Shown one piece after another: positions 1 through 11,200 of a stretch of DNA of 64,000 nucleotides. Under the pieces are notes generated by a model, which worked only from the letters and a program-made list of their open reading frames with translations, made no database searches and was not told the origin of the DNA. The stretch comes from Unio delphinus (taxonomy: Eukaryota; Mollusca; Bivalvia; Unionida; Unionidae). Each line of letters opens with the position of its first letter. Position 1 is the stretch's first letter. The DNA lies in contig JAQISU010001239.1 in assembly GCA_029339505.1 (NCBI GenBank), positions 7,867,001-7,931,000 of the forward strand, given 5' to 3'. The translations under genes were made by a program, and so were the position numbers.

Positions 1-495
1 ATTTGACAGAATCATTTCAAAAGATCAAATTTGGTGACATACTTTGCATTTCCACTTTTGCTAAAGCAGTCATCGTTATTGGCATTAAAAATGAATCTGT
101 TTGGGGTATAGTGTTGACATTTCTGTAGTGGTACACATACGGAAAGTATTATCTGGTTTAGATGCATAAATACATTGTGAACTCCAGTTATTTTTTATTC
201 GGTTCTATGAAATCATTCTTCCGCAAATAATGATTTTTTTTCTTTCAGCACTCAAGCTTATCAGAATTCATCATGTGATAATTTTATTTCAAAGGTGTAT
301 AATGTGCCGTTTCAACGTCATTGTATATTTTATTTGTTCCTGTCGGAATATCTGAAAATATGTGTACTCATATTCATATTATAGTTGTCTTACTTCACTT
401 TTGTGGTTGCAGGTATGAAAGTGTCTCGTCCAAATTGTTTAAAATTTCTGAATTGTGAAGATTTTGTAACACCAAAGTCACTACAGCAATCTTAT
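1..495. other. No recognised feature
   Basis: AT-rich sequence with no convincing coding or repeat signal. It lies just beyond the 3' side of the minus-strand Ty3/gypsy integrase relic, so a decayed 3' LTR could be here, but no LTR end could be identified. Confidence 0.4.
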
Positions 496-1140
496 TCAAT
501 TGTCTGGATCCTCATTGTGTGGGACATCTACAACGAAATTATTTGAATGATTAACAGGGTTATCTTTACCTAAATAAACCTGTAAAATATTTTTATGACA
601 AATGTGTTTCTGCTTCTTCCTCCCTGGAATGTTAACGATACAATGCAAGTCACTAACGTTCTTTAAAATATAACGAGGATTTGAAGTATGGGTCAAGAGA
701 TCCAGAACTCCATCATCAGGCTGAAAATTCCGTTCCATTTTCTGTCATACCGTAATTTCATTTTTGACTGAGTAGAGTGAAGCTTAGTTATTGCTACTTC
801 AAAAACATTTGACAACTTATATTTAAGATAAAAATAAACATCATCAAGAAGCTTAATCCTTGAATCTACATTTGAAATAGGTATCTCTTTAAATAACGTT
901 AATGGTCCATGGACAGTTTGTTCGAAAACTAATTCAAAAGGACTAAAACCTAATGATTCTTGAACATATTTCCTAACAATCAACTCACAGTAAATGAACG
1001 CCCTCGTCTCATGTTTTTTCATGTATCAAGGTCATATGACGTAATCATATGCTATAACTTTTGATGAAACCTTTCTAAAGCCACTTGACTTTCAGGACTA
1101 TAGGCAAAAGATTTAAATTGTCGGATGCCCAATTCATGCA
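496..1140 (-). pseudogene. Ty3/gypsy integrase relic, C-terminal half
   Basis: Read on the minus strand, three pieces follow the order of a Ty3/gypsy integrase. The piece at about 1140-1070 contains ELGIRQFKSF and SPESQVALERFH, the end of the catalytic core with the conserved Glu. The piece at about 1022-735 contains ESLGFSPFELVF and GPLTLFKE. The piece at about 738-496 contains the Pro/Arg-Lys-rich tail ending in CHKNILQVYL. The frame shifts near 735 and stop codons lie around 1023-1075, so no intact integrase remains. The family call rests on motif recognition, and the exact lineage is not resolved. The relic is upstream of WLS in the opposite orientation and shows no link to it. Confidence 0.85.
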
Positions 1141-1394
1141 TAGCTTGCTTTTAACGTGTACTTTATTTGTTTATAATAAATGCACGTAATCAGAGATATG
1201 GATTTCCGTTCAATCTTATCAGAGGTTTGATTCCTAAACGTTGTGCAAGACAGTGATTTGAAAGTATTTGCACGAGTCTATGATGATTATTTACCATCAA
1301 ACTGCTGCAAGGAAAACGTATTGGCAAATGAAACCTTGTGAGTCACGGAATAATCATCAGTTGTACTAGCAGTATTTACCAACGCTTCCTCTTG
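1141..1394. other. Junction inside Ty3/gypsy relic; protease-RT-RNase H missing
   Basis: Between gag-like sequence (above 1395) and integrase-like sequence (below 1140), on the same minus strand, only about 250 bp remain, where an intact element carries about 2 kb or more of protease, reverse transcriptase and RNase H. Nothing recognisable was read here, so a large internal deletion is inferred. Confidence 0.5.
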
Positions 1395-1830
1395 TTAGTT
1401 ATCAAAGAAGGAATGCACATTACTATGGACGCTTCAATTACTCTAAGTTGTCTGAGCTTATCGTAATCTTGATCATTTTTCTTGGCTGAGCACCGCTTAT
1501 CAGGTAGTTGTTATTTACCCTTGCAAATTCGGCATGGGTTTTACCTTTTTCCTTCCTACAATTCCCGAATCTGTGTCGATATCCTACAACCCTTCAAGAT
1601 ACATTCCTTAATTACATCAGTACTTTGTTATACCAACGGGAATGTGTAGACTTCACGAGCTTTGCCAATATATGCACTTTTCAATAGCAAATCCAACGCT
1701 CTCTTTTCACCTTACAACAATTTGCGCAATGCGTGAAAGATATTTATCTACTTCATATATTTTAAAGTTGGTACTAACCTAATACTTCTGGTAATATCAA
1801 AATCTAAACTTGGATGTAAAGGTGTAAGGG
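1395..1830 (-). pseudogene. Ty3/gypsy gag relic
   Basis: Minus-strand translation in shifting frames gives gag-type pieces in the right order: FDITRSIRLVPT and EVDKYLSRIAQIV (about 1820-1740), then ALDLLLK and IGKAREVYT (about 1710-1640), then YRHRFGNCRKEKGKTHAEFA (about 1580-1520), then KKNDQDYDKLRQL (about 1490-1440). The same blocks occur, differently damaged, in the gag relic at the right end of the window, so both belong to related Ty3/gypsy elements. Several frameshifts and stops make it non-functional. This is motif recognition only, and the edges are approximate. Confidence 0.75.
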
Positions 1831-1848
1831 AGGACTGTGTGGTCCGCC

Positions 1849-1853
<5 letters not shown>

Positions 1854-1909
<56 letters not shown>
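1854..1909. repeat. (CT)n microsatellite
   Basis: About 28 uninterrupted CT dinucleotides. Confidence 0.98.
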
Positions 1910-1913
<4 letters not shown>

Positions 1914-2512
1914 GCTTCTCTTTGTCTGTCACATACTTACTAATCAAACCCAAACCCAAAGAAAATTTATCCTAAATATTTGTTTCCACCAAATGCTGGA
2001 CGAAAATAGATTGTATTTCTTGTTTTGCTGAAATTATTTACTTTCGAAATATCAAGACATCTGACAAGCTCAGTCAACTTGTTCCTGTTTTATAGACCCT
2101 AACCCTTCCTATGTAGGATTTGAAACAATGTTCACTATCTTAGAAAACGTTGTGAATGAATTTTGAATGCAGCTAAAAGTGATCCAAAAGACTTGTATTG
2201 ATATGGAATTTTGCTTACTTGCAAACCGTATCTGAAACCGAGAACAAAAAAGATATCTAAGACGTGGATCAAGCGTTTGTCTTCTAAATATTATAAAACA
2301 ATACCTTTTACTCAAATGCCAATAACTTATTCATAACTCACAAACAAAAACGTTGTCGATTGATAATAGAATTTAAGGAAAACAAACTAATGTCCTGAAC
2401 TTAAATTCATGTAAACTTTGCCTACAAACGATTATAATGTAATAATGATTATAATGCACAAACATGGACAAAAGTTAGTTATATAATACGTTGTTTACAA
2501 TCTTCAATCGTA
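1910..2512. other. No recognised feature
   Basis: AT-rich DNA without coding signal; nothing seen. Confidence 0.4.
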
Positions 2513-3578
<1,066 letters not shown>

Positions 3579-3586
3579 TCGGTCCC

Positions 3587-3742
3587 CAGTAGCGTAGAGA
3601 GGGGAGGGCAGGTGGGACATTCAAGGTATCAATATAACTGCGCAACAGGAGCAGCCGGGGACGCAAATTTTGATGTTTTGCCCTGGGCGCCGCAAATTTG
3701 TGTGTTTTGCCCTGGGCGCCAAATATCCTCGCTACGCCACTG
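3587..3742. mobile_element. hAT-like MITE, copy 1
   Basis: A 156-bp element with terminal inverted repeats: it starts CAGTAGCGTAGAGAGG and ends CCTCGCTACGCCACTG. It is flanked by an 8-bp target duplication with one mismatch (TCGGTCCC at 3579-3586, TCGGTTCC at 3743-3750). TIRs starting CAG and 8-bp duplications are typical of hAT transposons. The interior has no coding capacity, so it was mobilised by another element's transposase. It contains a short internal repeat of the phrase TTTTGCCCTGGGCGCC. Confidence 0.85.
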
Positions 3743-3914
3743 TCGGTTCCTGGTATGTTCCTGCCAGTATGACGATTGCATAATCCATGTATCTTCACTT
3801 TGAGTAACCAAGTGTTTTGGTAATTTAATTCTATTTGATAGTATATCGATATCATTAGCGAAACAAGGGATAATCTAAATGACCGTATACATTTTCATAT
3901 TGATTAGCAAGTGC

Positions 3915-4109
3915 CAGAGGCGTAGCGATGATATTTTGCGCCTGGGGACAAACTATAAAATTGGCGCCCCAGCGATCTTGTGACAGATTTATTATCCTTG
4001 TTTTCTTATTATAATGTAACGTTGCAAGCCTCATTTTGGCGCCCCTGTACCTTGGCGCCCGGGGACATATGTACCCCCGCCCCCCCCCCCCCCCCTCGCT
4101 ACGCCTCTG
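3915..4109. mobile_element. hAT-like MITE, copy 2
   Basis: A 195-bp element with TIRs CAGAGGCGTAGCGATG and CCTCGCTACGCCTCTG, flanked by a perfect 8-bp target duplication GCAAGTGC (3907-3914 and 4110-4117). The perfect duplication suggests a younger insertion than copy 1, 170 bp away. It carries a run of about 17 C near its right end and GGCGCC-type motifs shared with copy 1. It has no coding capacity. Confidence 0.9.
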
Positions 4110-4340
4110 GCAAGTGCTAGCATAAATATCCGATATGAGTAGGGTAACATTTGTAAGTATTTTTGTTTTGTTAGGCCGAGTTTTAGTAGTTTTGGCATAC
4201 TGGTGAGAGTTGCAGCAGCAGTTCTGGGCGATAACAGCGCAGTAGCAGAAACAATCCTGGGACTGACTGGCTTAAATTTACACGAAACGTATGCTATAAA
4301 TACAATTAAGCTGTATTCATTCTTGAATAGACCACTCTGT

Positions 4341-4344
<4 letters not shown>

Positions 4345-4376
<32 letters not shown>
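4345..4376. repeat. (GT)n microsatellite
   Basis: Sixteen GT units. Confidence 0.97.
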
Positions 4377-4379
<3 letters not shown>

Positions 4380-4410
4380 ACCATTTGGTTTTCCTTACAA
4401 GTTTAGTCAT

Positions 4411-4580
4411 ATCGCTACGATATCTGCAGTGTTGCAGTTTATAGTGATGTGTAGGACTGGGACATGTCTCGCCCAGTCACATTCTCTTGACACTCGGCCG
4501 GCCAGTACTTAAACTAACCCCTTAATACTAAGTCCCAGGCGGTTCAGCTGCTAGTACCATTTTTATATCTTCGGTATCAC
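4411..4580. repeat. Dispersed repeat fragment (SINE-like family B)
   Basis: Shares phrases with the fuller copy at 53530-53815: ATCGCTACGATATCTGCAGT, GCAGTTTATAGTGATG, CCCAGTCACATT and GCTGCTAGTACCATT. Part of the same family also forms the hairpin at 6552-6741. The tRNA-like head seen at 53740-53815 is absent here. Confidence 0.65.
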
Positions 4581-4890
4581 TCATAAATGAACAATTTAAA
4601 TATAACATTTGATTTGCTCCGGAAAGGAAAACCCATCACAGTTGTAATGGTGGTCCCTTCCGTTTTCCGCTGACCCATTTGCTTTTTCTAACTTCGTATT
4701 ATTATCTGTCTCGGAAACCCCTCCCCCATTATTGTGCTAACTTCCAAATAAAGTGTCGGCCCACACCCGTACAACTTAATAGCTGACCACTATATGTTTG
4801 CCACCCACGCCCTGAAACTTATTCTGCCGGCACCATGAGCCATTTGAAAATCAAACTGTCAATTAGTTTTCTGAAACAGGGAGGTCCCAG

Positions 4891-4910
4891 AGTAGTAGTA
4901 GTAGTAGTAG
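4891..4910. repeat. (TAG)n microsatellite
   Basis: About six to seven AGT/TAG trinucleotides, about 240 bp upstream of the WLS start codon. Confidence 0.9.
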
Positions 4911-5010
4911 CATTATATTGATTCTTTATTTTCATGAAGTACATGCATTATCTCCTATCTATATAAAAAGAAAAGAGAAAAAAAATTAACACCGTCACAC
5001 CCGGCTTTGG

Positions 5011-5020
5011 ATTATATATA
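5011..5020 (+). promoter_or_regulatory. Possible TATA-like element upstream of WLS
   Basis: The stretch ATTATATATA lies about 130 bp upstream of the WLS ATG. A start site 25-30 bp downstream would give a 5' UTR of about 100 bases within the same exon. AT-rich DNA produces such stretches by chance and upstream untranslated exons cannot be excluded, so this is only a candidate. Confidence 0.2.
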
Positions 5021-5147
5021 GGAACAAAAAGAAGTTTGAACAATTTTATCGGTACACCGCTTACTCATTCTGCAAGAAAGAGTTAAATGAGTGCGGCAAG
5101 GCTATAAAATTGTCTGGAAAGTACCATTAATTCAATTGATCACCACA

Positions 5148-5253
5148 ATGGCGGGGGTTGTGTTAGAGACGTTAAGCTGGAAGAAACTAATCGCGCTGGG
5201 CATATTGCTTCTTCTCCTTCTGCTGTCATTTTTTCTTATTGGAGGGCTCGTTG
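5148..5253 (+). CDS. WLS: WLS exon 1 (coding part)
   Basis: Codes residues 1-35 plus the first base of codon 36. Starts [13 protein letters not shown], then a Leu-rich membrane helix ([20 protein letters not shown]) that acts as an uncleaved anchor. The donor is TTG|GTAAGA. The 5' UTR part of the exon is not defined. Confidence 0.95.
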
Positions 5254-8200
5254 GTAAGACAACAAACTTAAAAGATTATTGTTATTAATGTTGCGAAAAG
5301 AAGGGTAGAGAATGCAGTTTTAGAAACATGTATTTCAGTAAGAATCATGAGACGACTTTTAGCATTTTTCTCCTCGGCTTTGCCAAATATTTGGTAACTT
5401 GCATATTTCAGATCAAATAAATAAGGTTCTGTACTTTTCTCAGCACTGTATATATAACACAAGGATTCGACATTTGCAGAACTGCCATAAAATATATAAC
5501 CCCGTTCCGTACTGATTCTTCAAATTATGTCTCTGGCGGTGTTTTGGTTATTGAAGTCTGAGGCACAGCAGGGGTGAGTTTAACCTTACACCTGAAATAT
5601 AGCTGTGCTTACCTAGATCAGTTTTAATTTTCAGCCGTGAAATGATGAAATAAATGATCTACTTACAAATTAGTTCCAATGTACTGACAGTGTACAAATA
5701 ATTTTTGTATCATCTTACTTAATAATATTGCAAATTTTCCCTAGCAAGTTCCAAATTCATCTGTTACCTTTGTATTCTTTCAATATGCTGGTGCACTCTC
5801 ACATCTTTAGCTAATATAAATATACATTTATTTTGTTGTCTTTTTAATGACATAGGAGCAGAAGGGGTTACAGAGAACATTATTTGCATTGCAACATGGC
5901 ATGGGCTGCATTTAGTTGGATTTGTTATTTCTAATCTCATTGTAAGTTTGTCCCAGATGTAGACTAAATGTTAGTGATGTGTTTCATGGCACACATTATT
6001 TTAGAGTAATAAACGAAAACAAGTGCAAAAATTCTGACCCCCCCCCCCATCACCTCTTAACATGCTTGGGCTTTTATCCGTAAACTTAATAGCTGATCAT
6101 TATGTGTTGAACACCCACCCACCCCATTCTCCAAATAGCTGCCTCAGAGTCTGCTAATGTCTACTGATGTCAGAGCATTGAAGAGCTGTAAAATATATAA
6201 TGAAAAAGTACTGTTTTGTGGATCATTGTATATGACTTAATTTTTCCAGCAATTGAATTCAGTGATTAAAAATGCCGAAATGTTATCTACTTTTTAATGA
6301 AATAAAGTTGTAAATTATTGACTAAATATGGGTTGCATACAAATATCTAGTTTTTCAAAAGGCAAATACCAGTTACTGCTCCCCAGATGACATTATAAAC
6401 AAGAGCAAAACAATAACACTAATCACTGACCACTTTGGTATCCTAGTGTCTAGAGCATCTGCCATCCACCTCTGATGTGGGAGATCATGGGTTTGAACCA
6501 AAAACACATCCATAAACAATTTGCTAAGAGATTTATTATTGCCAGTAGCAATTTATGGGTGTGTTTTTGGTCAAATGAGGACTGGCAGTTTATAGTGATG
6601 TCTAGTACTGGGACATCATACTGCAGACATGAAGCACGATACTTGGCTGGGGTTCAAACCCGTGATATCCCGCACGATGCCCCAGTGCTAGATATCATTA
6701 TAAACTGCCAGTCCTCATTTGACCAAAAACACATTCATAAACAATTTGCTAAGAGATTTATTATTGCCAATAGCATGTGGCTGTATAGTTGTTTACATGG
6801 TGCATGTACTTAAATTGGCCTAGACTTTTGGCTGTATAGTTGTTTACCACCTAAGTCTGCTCAAAAATCAGACTGATGCGCTCCTTGGTTGCATCTGTAT
6901 TCCTATATGCCTGTGAGTCATGGACCCTAACAGCGGATCTCGAAAGGAGGATACAAGCTGTTGAAATGAGATGCTTTCAAAGGTTGCTGGGCATTACATA
7001 TAGAGATCATGTCACAAATGAGGAAGTGGGAAACAATTAAGCAAGCCATTGGACCCTATGAAGAGCTATTGACCATTGTGAAAAAGTGCAAAATGAAATG
7101 GTATGGACATGTCACACGATCAACAGGGCTTGCTAAGACAGTCATGCAAGGTACTGTGCAGGGAGGGCAAAGGAGAGGAAGACAGAGGAAAAGATGGGAG
7201 GATAACATCTCAGAGTGGACAGGACTGAAGCTGAGTGACGCTGAGAGTATCAGAGAACAGATTGGAATGGAGGAAGCTGGTTGTCAGGTCATCAGTGGTG
7301 CCCCAACGGTCGGCAAGACTAAGGGATAGATAGATAGATAGTTATTTACATGGTACATGTACTTAAACTGGCCTAGATTTTTGTCAGCTGGATACAGTTA
7401 TCATCTTGCCAAGGCTGCTAAGGAGATGAGATAGATCATACGGAAATGAAAACATGTAAACAAATTAAAAGTTTAACAAACATCTTTGCGAGATGTTCCA
7501 CTCTCAATTGTAACTAATCTGGTAGCAAGAATATTTCAGTGCATCACAGCATATAGTACTCAAGTCAGCTGTCAGCAAATGTGGATTACGATGTATCAAT
7601 GCACTGTTAAGATGGATTTATCAATACATGTATGAACAAAGGAATTGTTCATGTAACAATAAATTGTTTCCAGTGCTATTTATCACTTCCTTTCTTGGTG
7701 CCTTGTATTTTCTTTACTTCAAACCTAAAACTGTTTACACAAGTTAAAGCAGCCAAACAATTTTGTTGCCACAAGACAATTTGATGGTATATTTTGTCAC
7801 CAATACTGTAAAAAAAGAGAGCAGTTTGTGACTTTGGCAAACATCAACACAATCCTTGCTCAAATCTACGTTGTTTGTTTATTCATTGACATTCATATTA
7901 AATGGATACTGTTTTACCCTGCAGGATCTCTGAATTGTTGAACTCAGTAAATGAAAGGCAACTTTCTATGTAACAGCAGGTAAACTACTAAATCATGTAA
8001 GACATGTGCAGGAACAACATTGACAAATGTATAGACAGTAAAACAACAATTGGAAAAAGCATCTTGCCAAATAAAAGTTTTTTCAATTGTTTCTGGTATC
8101 TTTAACACAATGTTAATCACGTGTTTACCAGAATGTATTTTTCTCAAACATTTTATCTTTTGAATGAATAAATGGGACAAATTGTACTCTCTCCTAAACA

Positions 8201-11200
8201 AGAGTGTTGATAATAACTAATAAAATGATCAAATTCGGGTCATCATAATGCATAGTTGTAAAACATAGACACTGCATAAAAGTTATTAAGAGTGTATGTT
8301 CTTATTATTACAGTAAAACCGGTCTTGAAAAATCACTACTATGTCTGACCATCTGTTTTGAGAGACCACATTCTCAGTGCACAGATGTATTGATTACATA
8401 ACATTGCAACCTGTTTAGAGAAACCACCTGTCTTGAGAGACCATATGTTTTTCAAGGTTCAACTGTATTGAAAATAATTTAATCCTTAAAATATAACAAT
8501 AATTTTGTGTGCATCATAATTTGTTGTGTATGCAACTGGCACATTAATTTCTTATGTACTGCATGGTTATGTACTTTGAATCACTTTCCTTTGAGAAAAG
8601 ATGAAGTGAATCACAAAGAAGATCAGTAACCACATACAGAGATGAATATGCTGTATTAACTGGTGCCATCTGGGATCCCCTTGTTTCATTGGTAGTTGCA
8701 CAATTTCAGTTTTTAAATATTTCAATCATGAGCAGTTACAAAGAATTACTAAACTTTTACTGAATCCATTCATATATGTAACATTGTGTTAGTGGATTGG
8801 AGTGGATTGGAATCATAATTTTATCATTTTCCACACCAGAAGTCACCTTGATCATTAAGAGCTTGGCATTGCCTTCTTAAGTGCATTTAGGCATAATAAA
8901 TACTTGGATTATTGTAGTAAGTGTGTTGCTGAAGAGCTGTCAAGCAGGCAATTGACTAATAAACATTTTCTGAGATGAACTGCATGAAATTAATACAAGG
9001 CCTGAGAATTAATGGCTAATGTAAGTTTGTAGGCTAGTGGTTTAGTGTGAAATGCTGTATGACTTTTCAATGCCATCTTGAACAAAGTTATATCATTTAT
9101 GAGATTCATTTTCATGCATTTTTACTGAAAATGGATTATAGTTTTTAATAGTTTTCATTGTTCTAGTTCGGTGACTTGTTTTTTTTTAGCAGATCTGTAT
9201 GTTCGATATCCCATTACTGACTTTTCATTGTATCAGTCAGCTGTTTTTAGTGACACAACAGCTTGATCCTTCAAGTATGGCTGCCATTCATCTGCTCACA
9301 GCTTAACCTTTTGCATGGATATGATGGCCAGGCTTCTGCTATACCTCTATGTGTGTATTATCTTTATGTAGAGATTGATCTGGAGGGGGATGACCAACAT
9401 ACTGACTTTGGGGCTTAAGTTAAGCCTGTTGGTCCTCTTTACTCACATCCCACCACGGAAAGGACTTAAGTTGACTCTTAAGGCCTCAGTGAAGGTACTT
9501 ATCCAGTGCTGTCTGCTTTAGAAAGCCCATAACCCCCTATTTCTACCATAGTATATGAAGTCACATCCTCAGTTGACTGAGATCCTTAAAAACTGTAATT
9601 GCCATCAATATATCAGACAAGTTTGGGGACCCAGGCAATTTTAAAGCCAATACATGTATCTCTGAGGGTAAGTTACTAATGATTTCATTATTATTGCCAC
9701 ATCTTCAATATTGGACATGGCATATCATTTTCAAACTTACTTAGAAACATGGCAATGATTATGCATTGGACTCAATAGTCGGGATAGCTAAGGTTATGAA
9801 TATGGCTGCCATCCTTTCAATGATGAATACATTGACTGCTTTCTGCCAACCTGGACCTTGTAAGTAACAATATATGCCTGTGATCCAGTTTGTTCATGCT
9901 TGCATCATGCCCTGACACAAGGACCACCGTCTTTGCTTCACAGTTGCTATTTGGTGCAAAAGTTGGAGGAATTGCAGAGGTTTTTCTACAAGAGAGACAC
10001 ACACAGAATGTGGTAGGTTCAGCATTAGTTGCACTTGTGAGTAACATATCCATTTGACCTCATTATAAATTTTTGTTGGGCCCACATGTTGGCAGTTTTC
10101 ACTAGATTCACTTTAAATATATTGGTTGGTGGGAAGATTTCATTTCTTATCTCATATGCAAAACATGTTTCCATTTGTTGTGCTGCTGTCAAGTTAGGAG
10201 AGTGGGTTAACTGTCAGATAGGCAATTTTTTGAAGGATACTCAAGGTATAGACAGGATGATCAACATTTCCTTATTCTGTTTCTCCTAACATTAATGTAA
10301 TTGGTAAATTTATGCAAAGGAGAAAGCAAACATTTTTGTATACTGTTTCATCAAGAATACTTACCTTTTCACAATATTTTAATACCCATCTTCCTAACAC
10401 TACAAGCATCCGCAATGTTCTGCTTTGCTTAAAAATGGCATCGTTTGGTGACAGCAAGGGGAGGTAATGAACAAGGGTTATTGCCCTTTGTCTATGTTTG
10501 AGATCGACCTGAAAGACAAATTTTTCTCTTTTGAGAGGGCTGGATTCTTAACAGCAGGCTTATGTTACCCATGTTATTGTATTCAGGTGAATATTCTTGG
10601 ATAAAAATAATTTACTGACAGATTTTATATCTCATATTATTTTCTTTTATCCTGTAGCACCAAATCCCTCAAATGTTATGGTAGTACTTGGAACAAAGTG
10701 TCTTCGCAAAGGAAGCCATATGCAGGAAGAATGGTTCATCCCATTTGGTGGAAATGAGAAATGTGACTCCATAAGTAGTGTGGATGACGACAGGGTATTC
10801 GATGAAGGGATATCTGCCAACCAAATTGTGTTTTCATTTTGGCTGCCATATATGCGGGATGGAAAGCAGCTGGATTTTAGCCGCTGGCAGCAGATGCTTT
10901 TGACAGTGATACAGCTGGACATCAAATATGATCCTAAATTTCCTGTTGGTATGTAGACTTTTGATAAGTGTCTCAGTTTAGAATGAGATGTAGTTTTTAG
11001 TTTTTACATGTATAATGTAAGAAACTTGAAATGGCCATTTTCTTCTGTTTTTGGTGGATGCACATCTTTAAACCAATGAACACTAAGGCTGGGTTGGTAT
11101 ATTGATAAACTGGTATAAATTGATATTGCATGCTGATATGGTAACCTATAATAATTCTTAACTGTAATGGTTCATTAAAACACTTTAAAATTCCAAGAAG

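Larger units (their letters stand above)
5254..10657 (+). other. WLS intron 1
   Basis: A 5.4-kb intron. It holds a possible cryptic exon at 5856-5941, a tRNA-like head and hairpin repeat at 6431-6775, a LINE 3' fragment at 6857-7342 and a pogo-like MITE at 8311-8465. From 8.5 to 10.6 kb I see nothing beyond AT-rich unique-looking DNA. Confidence 0.9.

Noticed and set aside
4031..4406. Open frames of 117 and 67 codons near 4.0-4.4 kb
   Set aside because: They read through a C-run, a hAT-like MITE and a (GT)n tract, giving poly-Gly and Cys-Val repeats with no protein character.
6431..6498. Functional tRNA gene
   Set aside because: A and B boxes are present but no acceptor or anticodon stem can be drawn; it matches a SINE family seen elsewhere.
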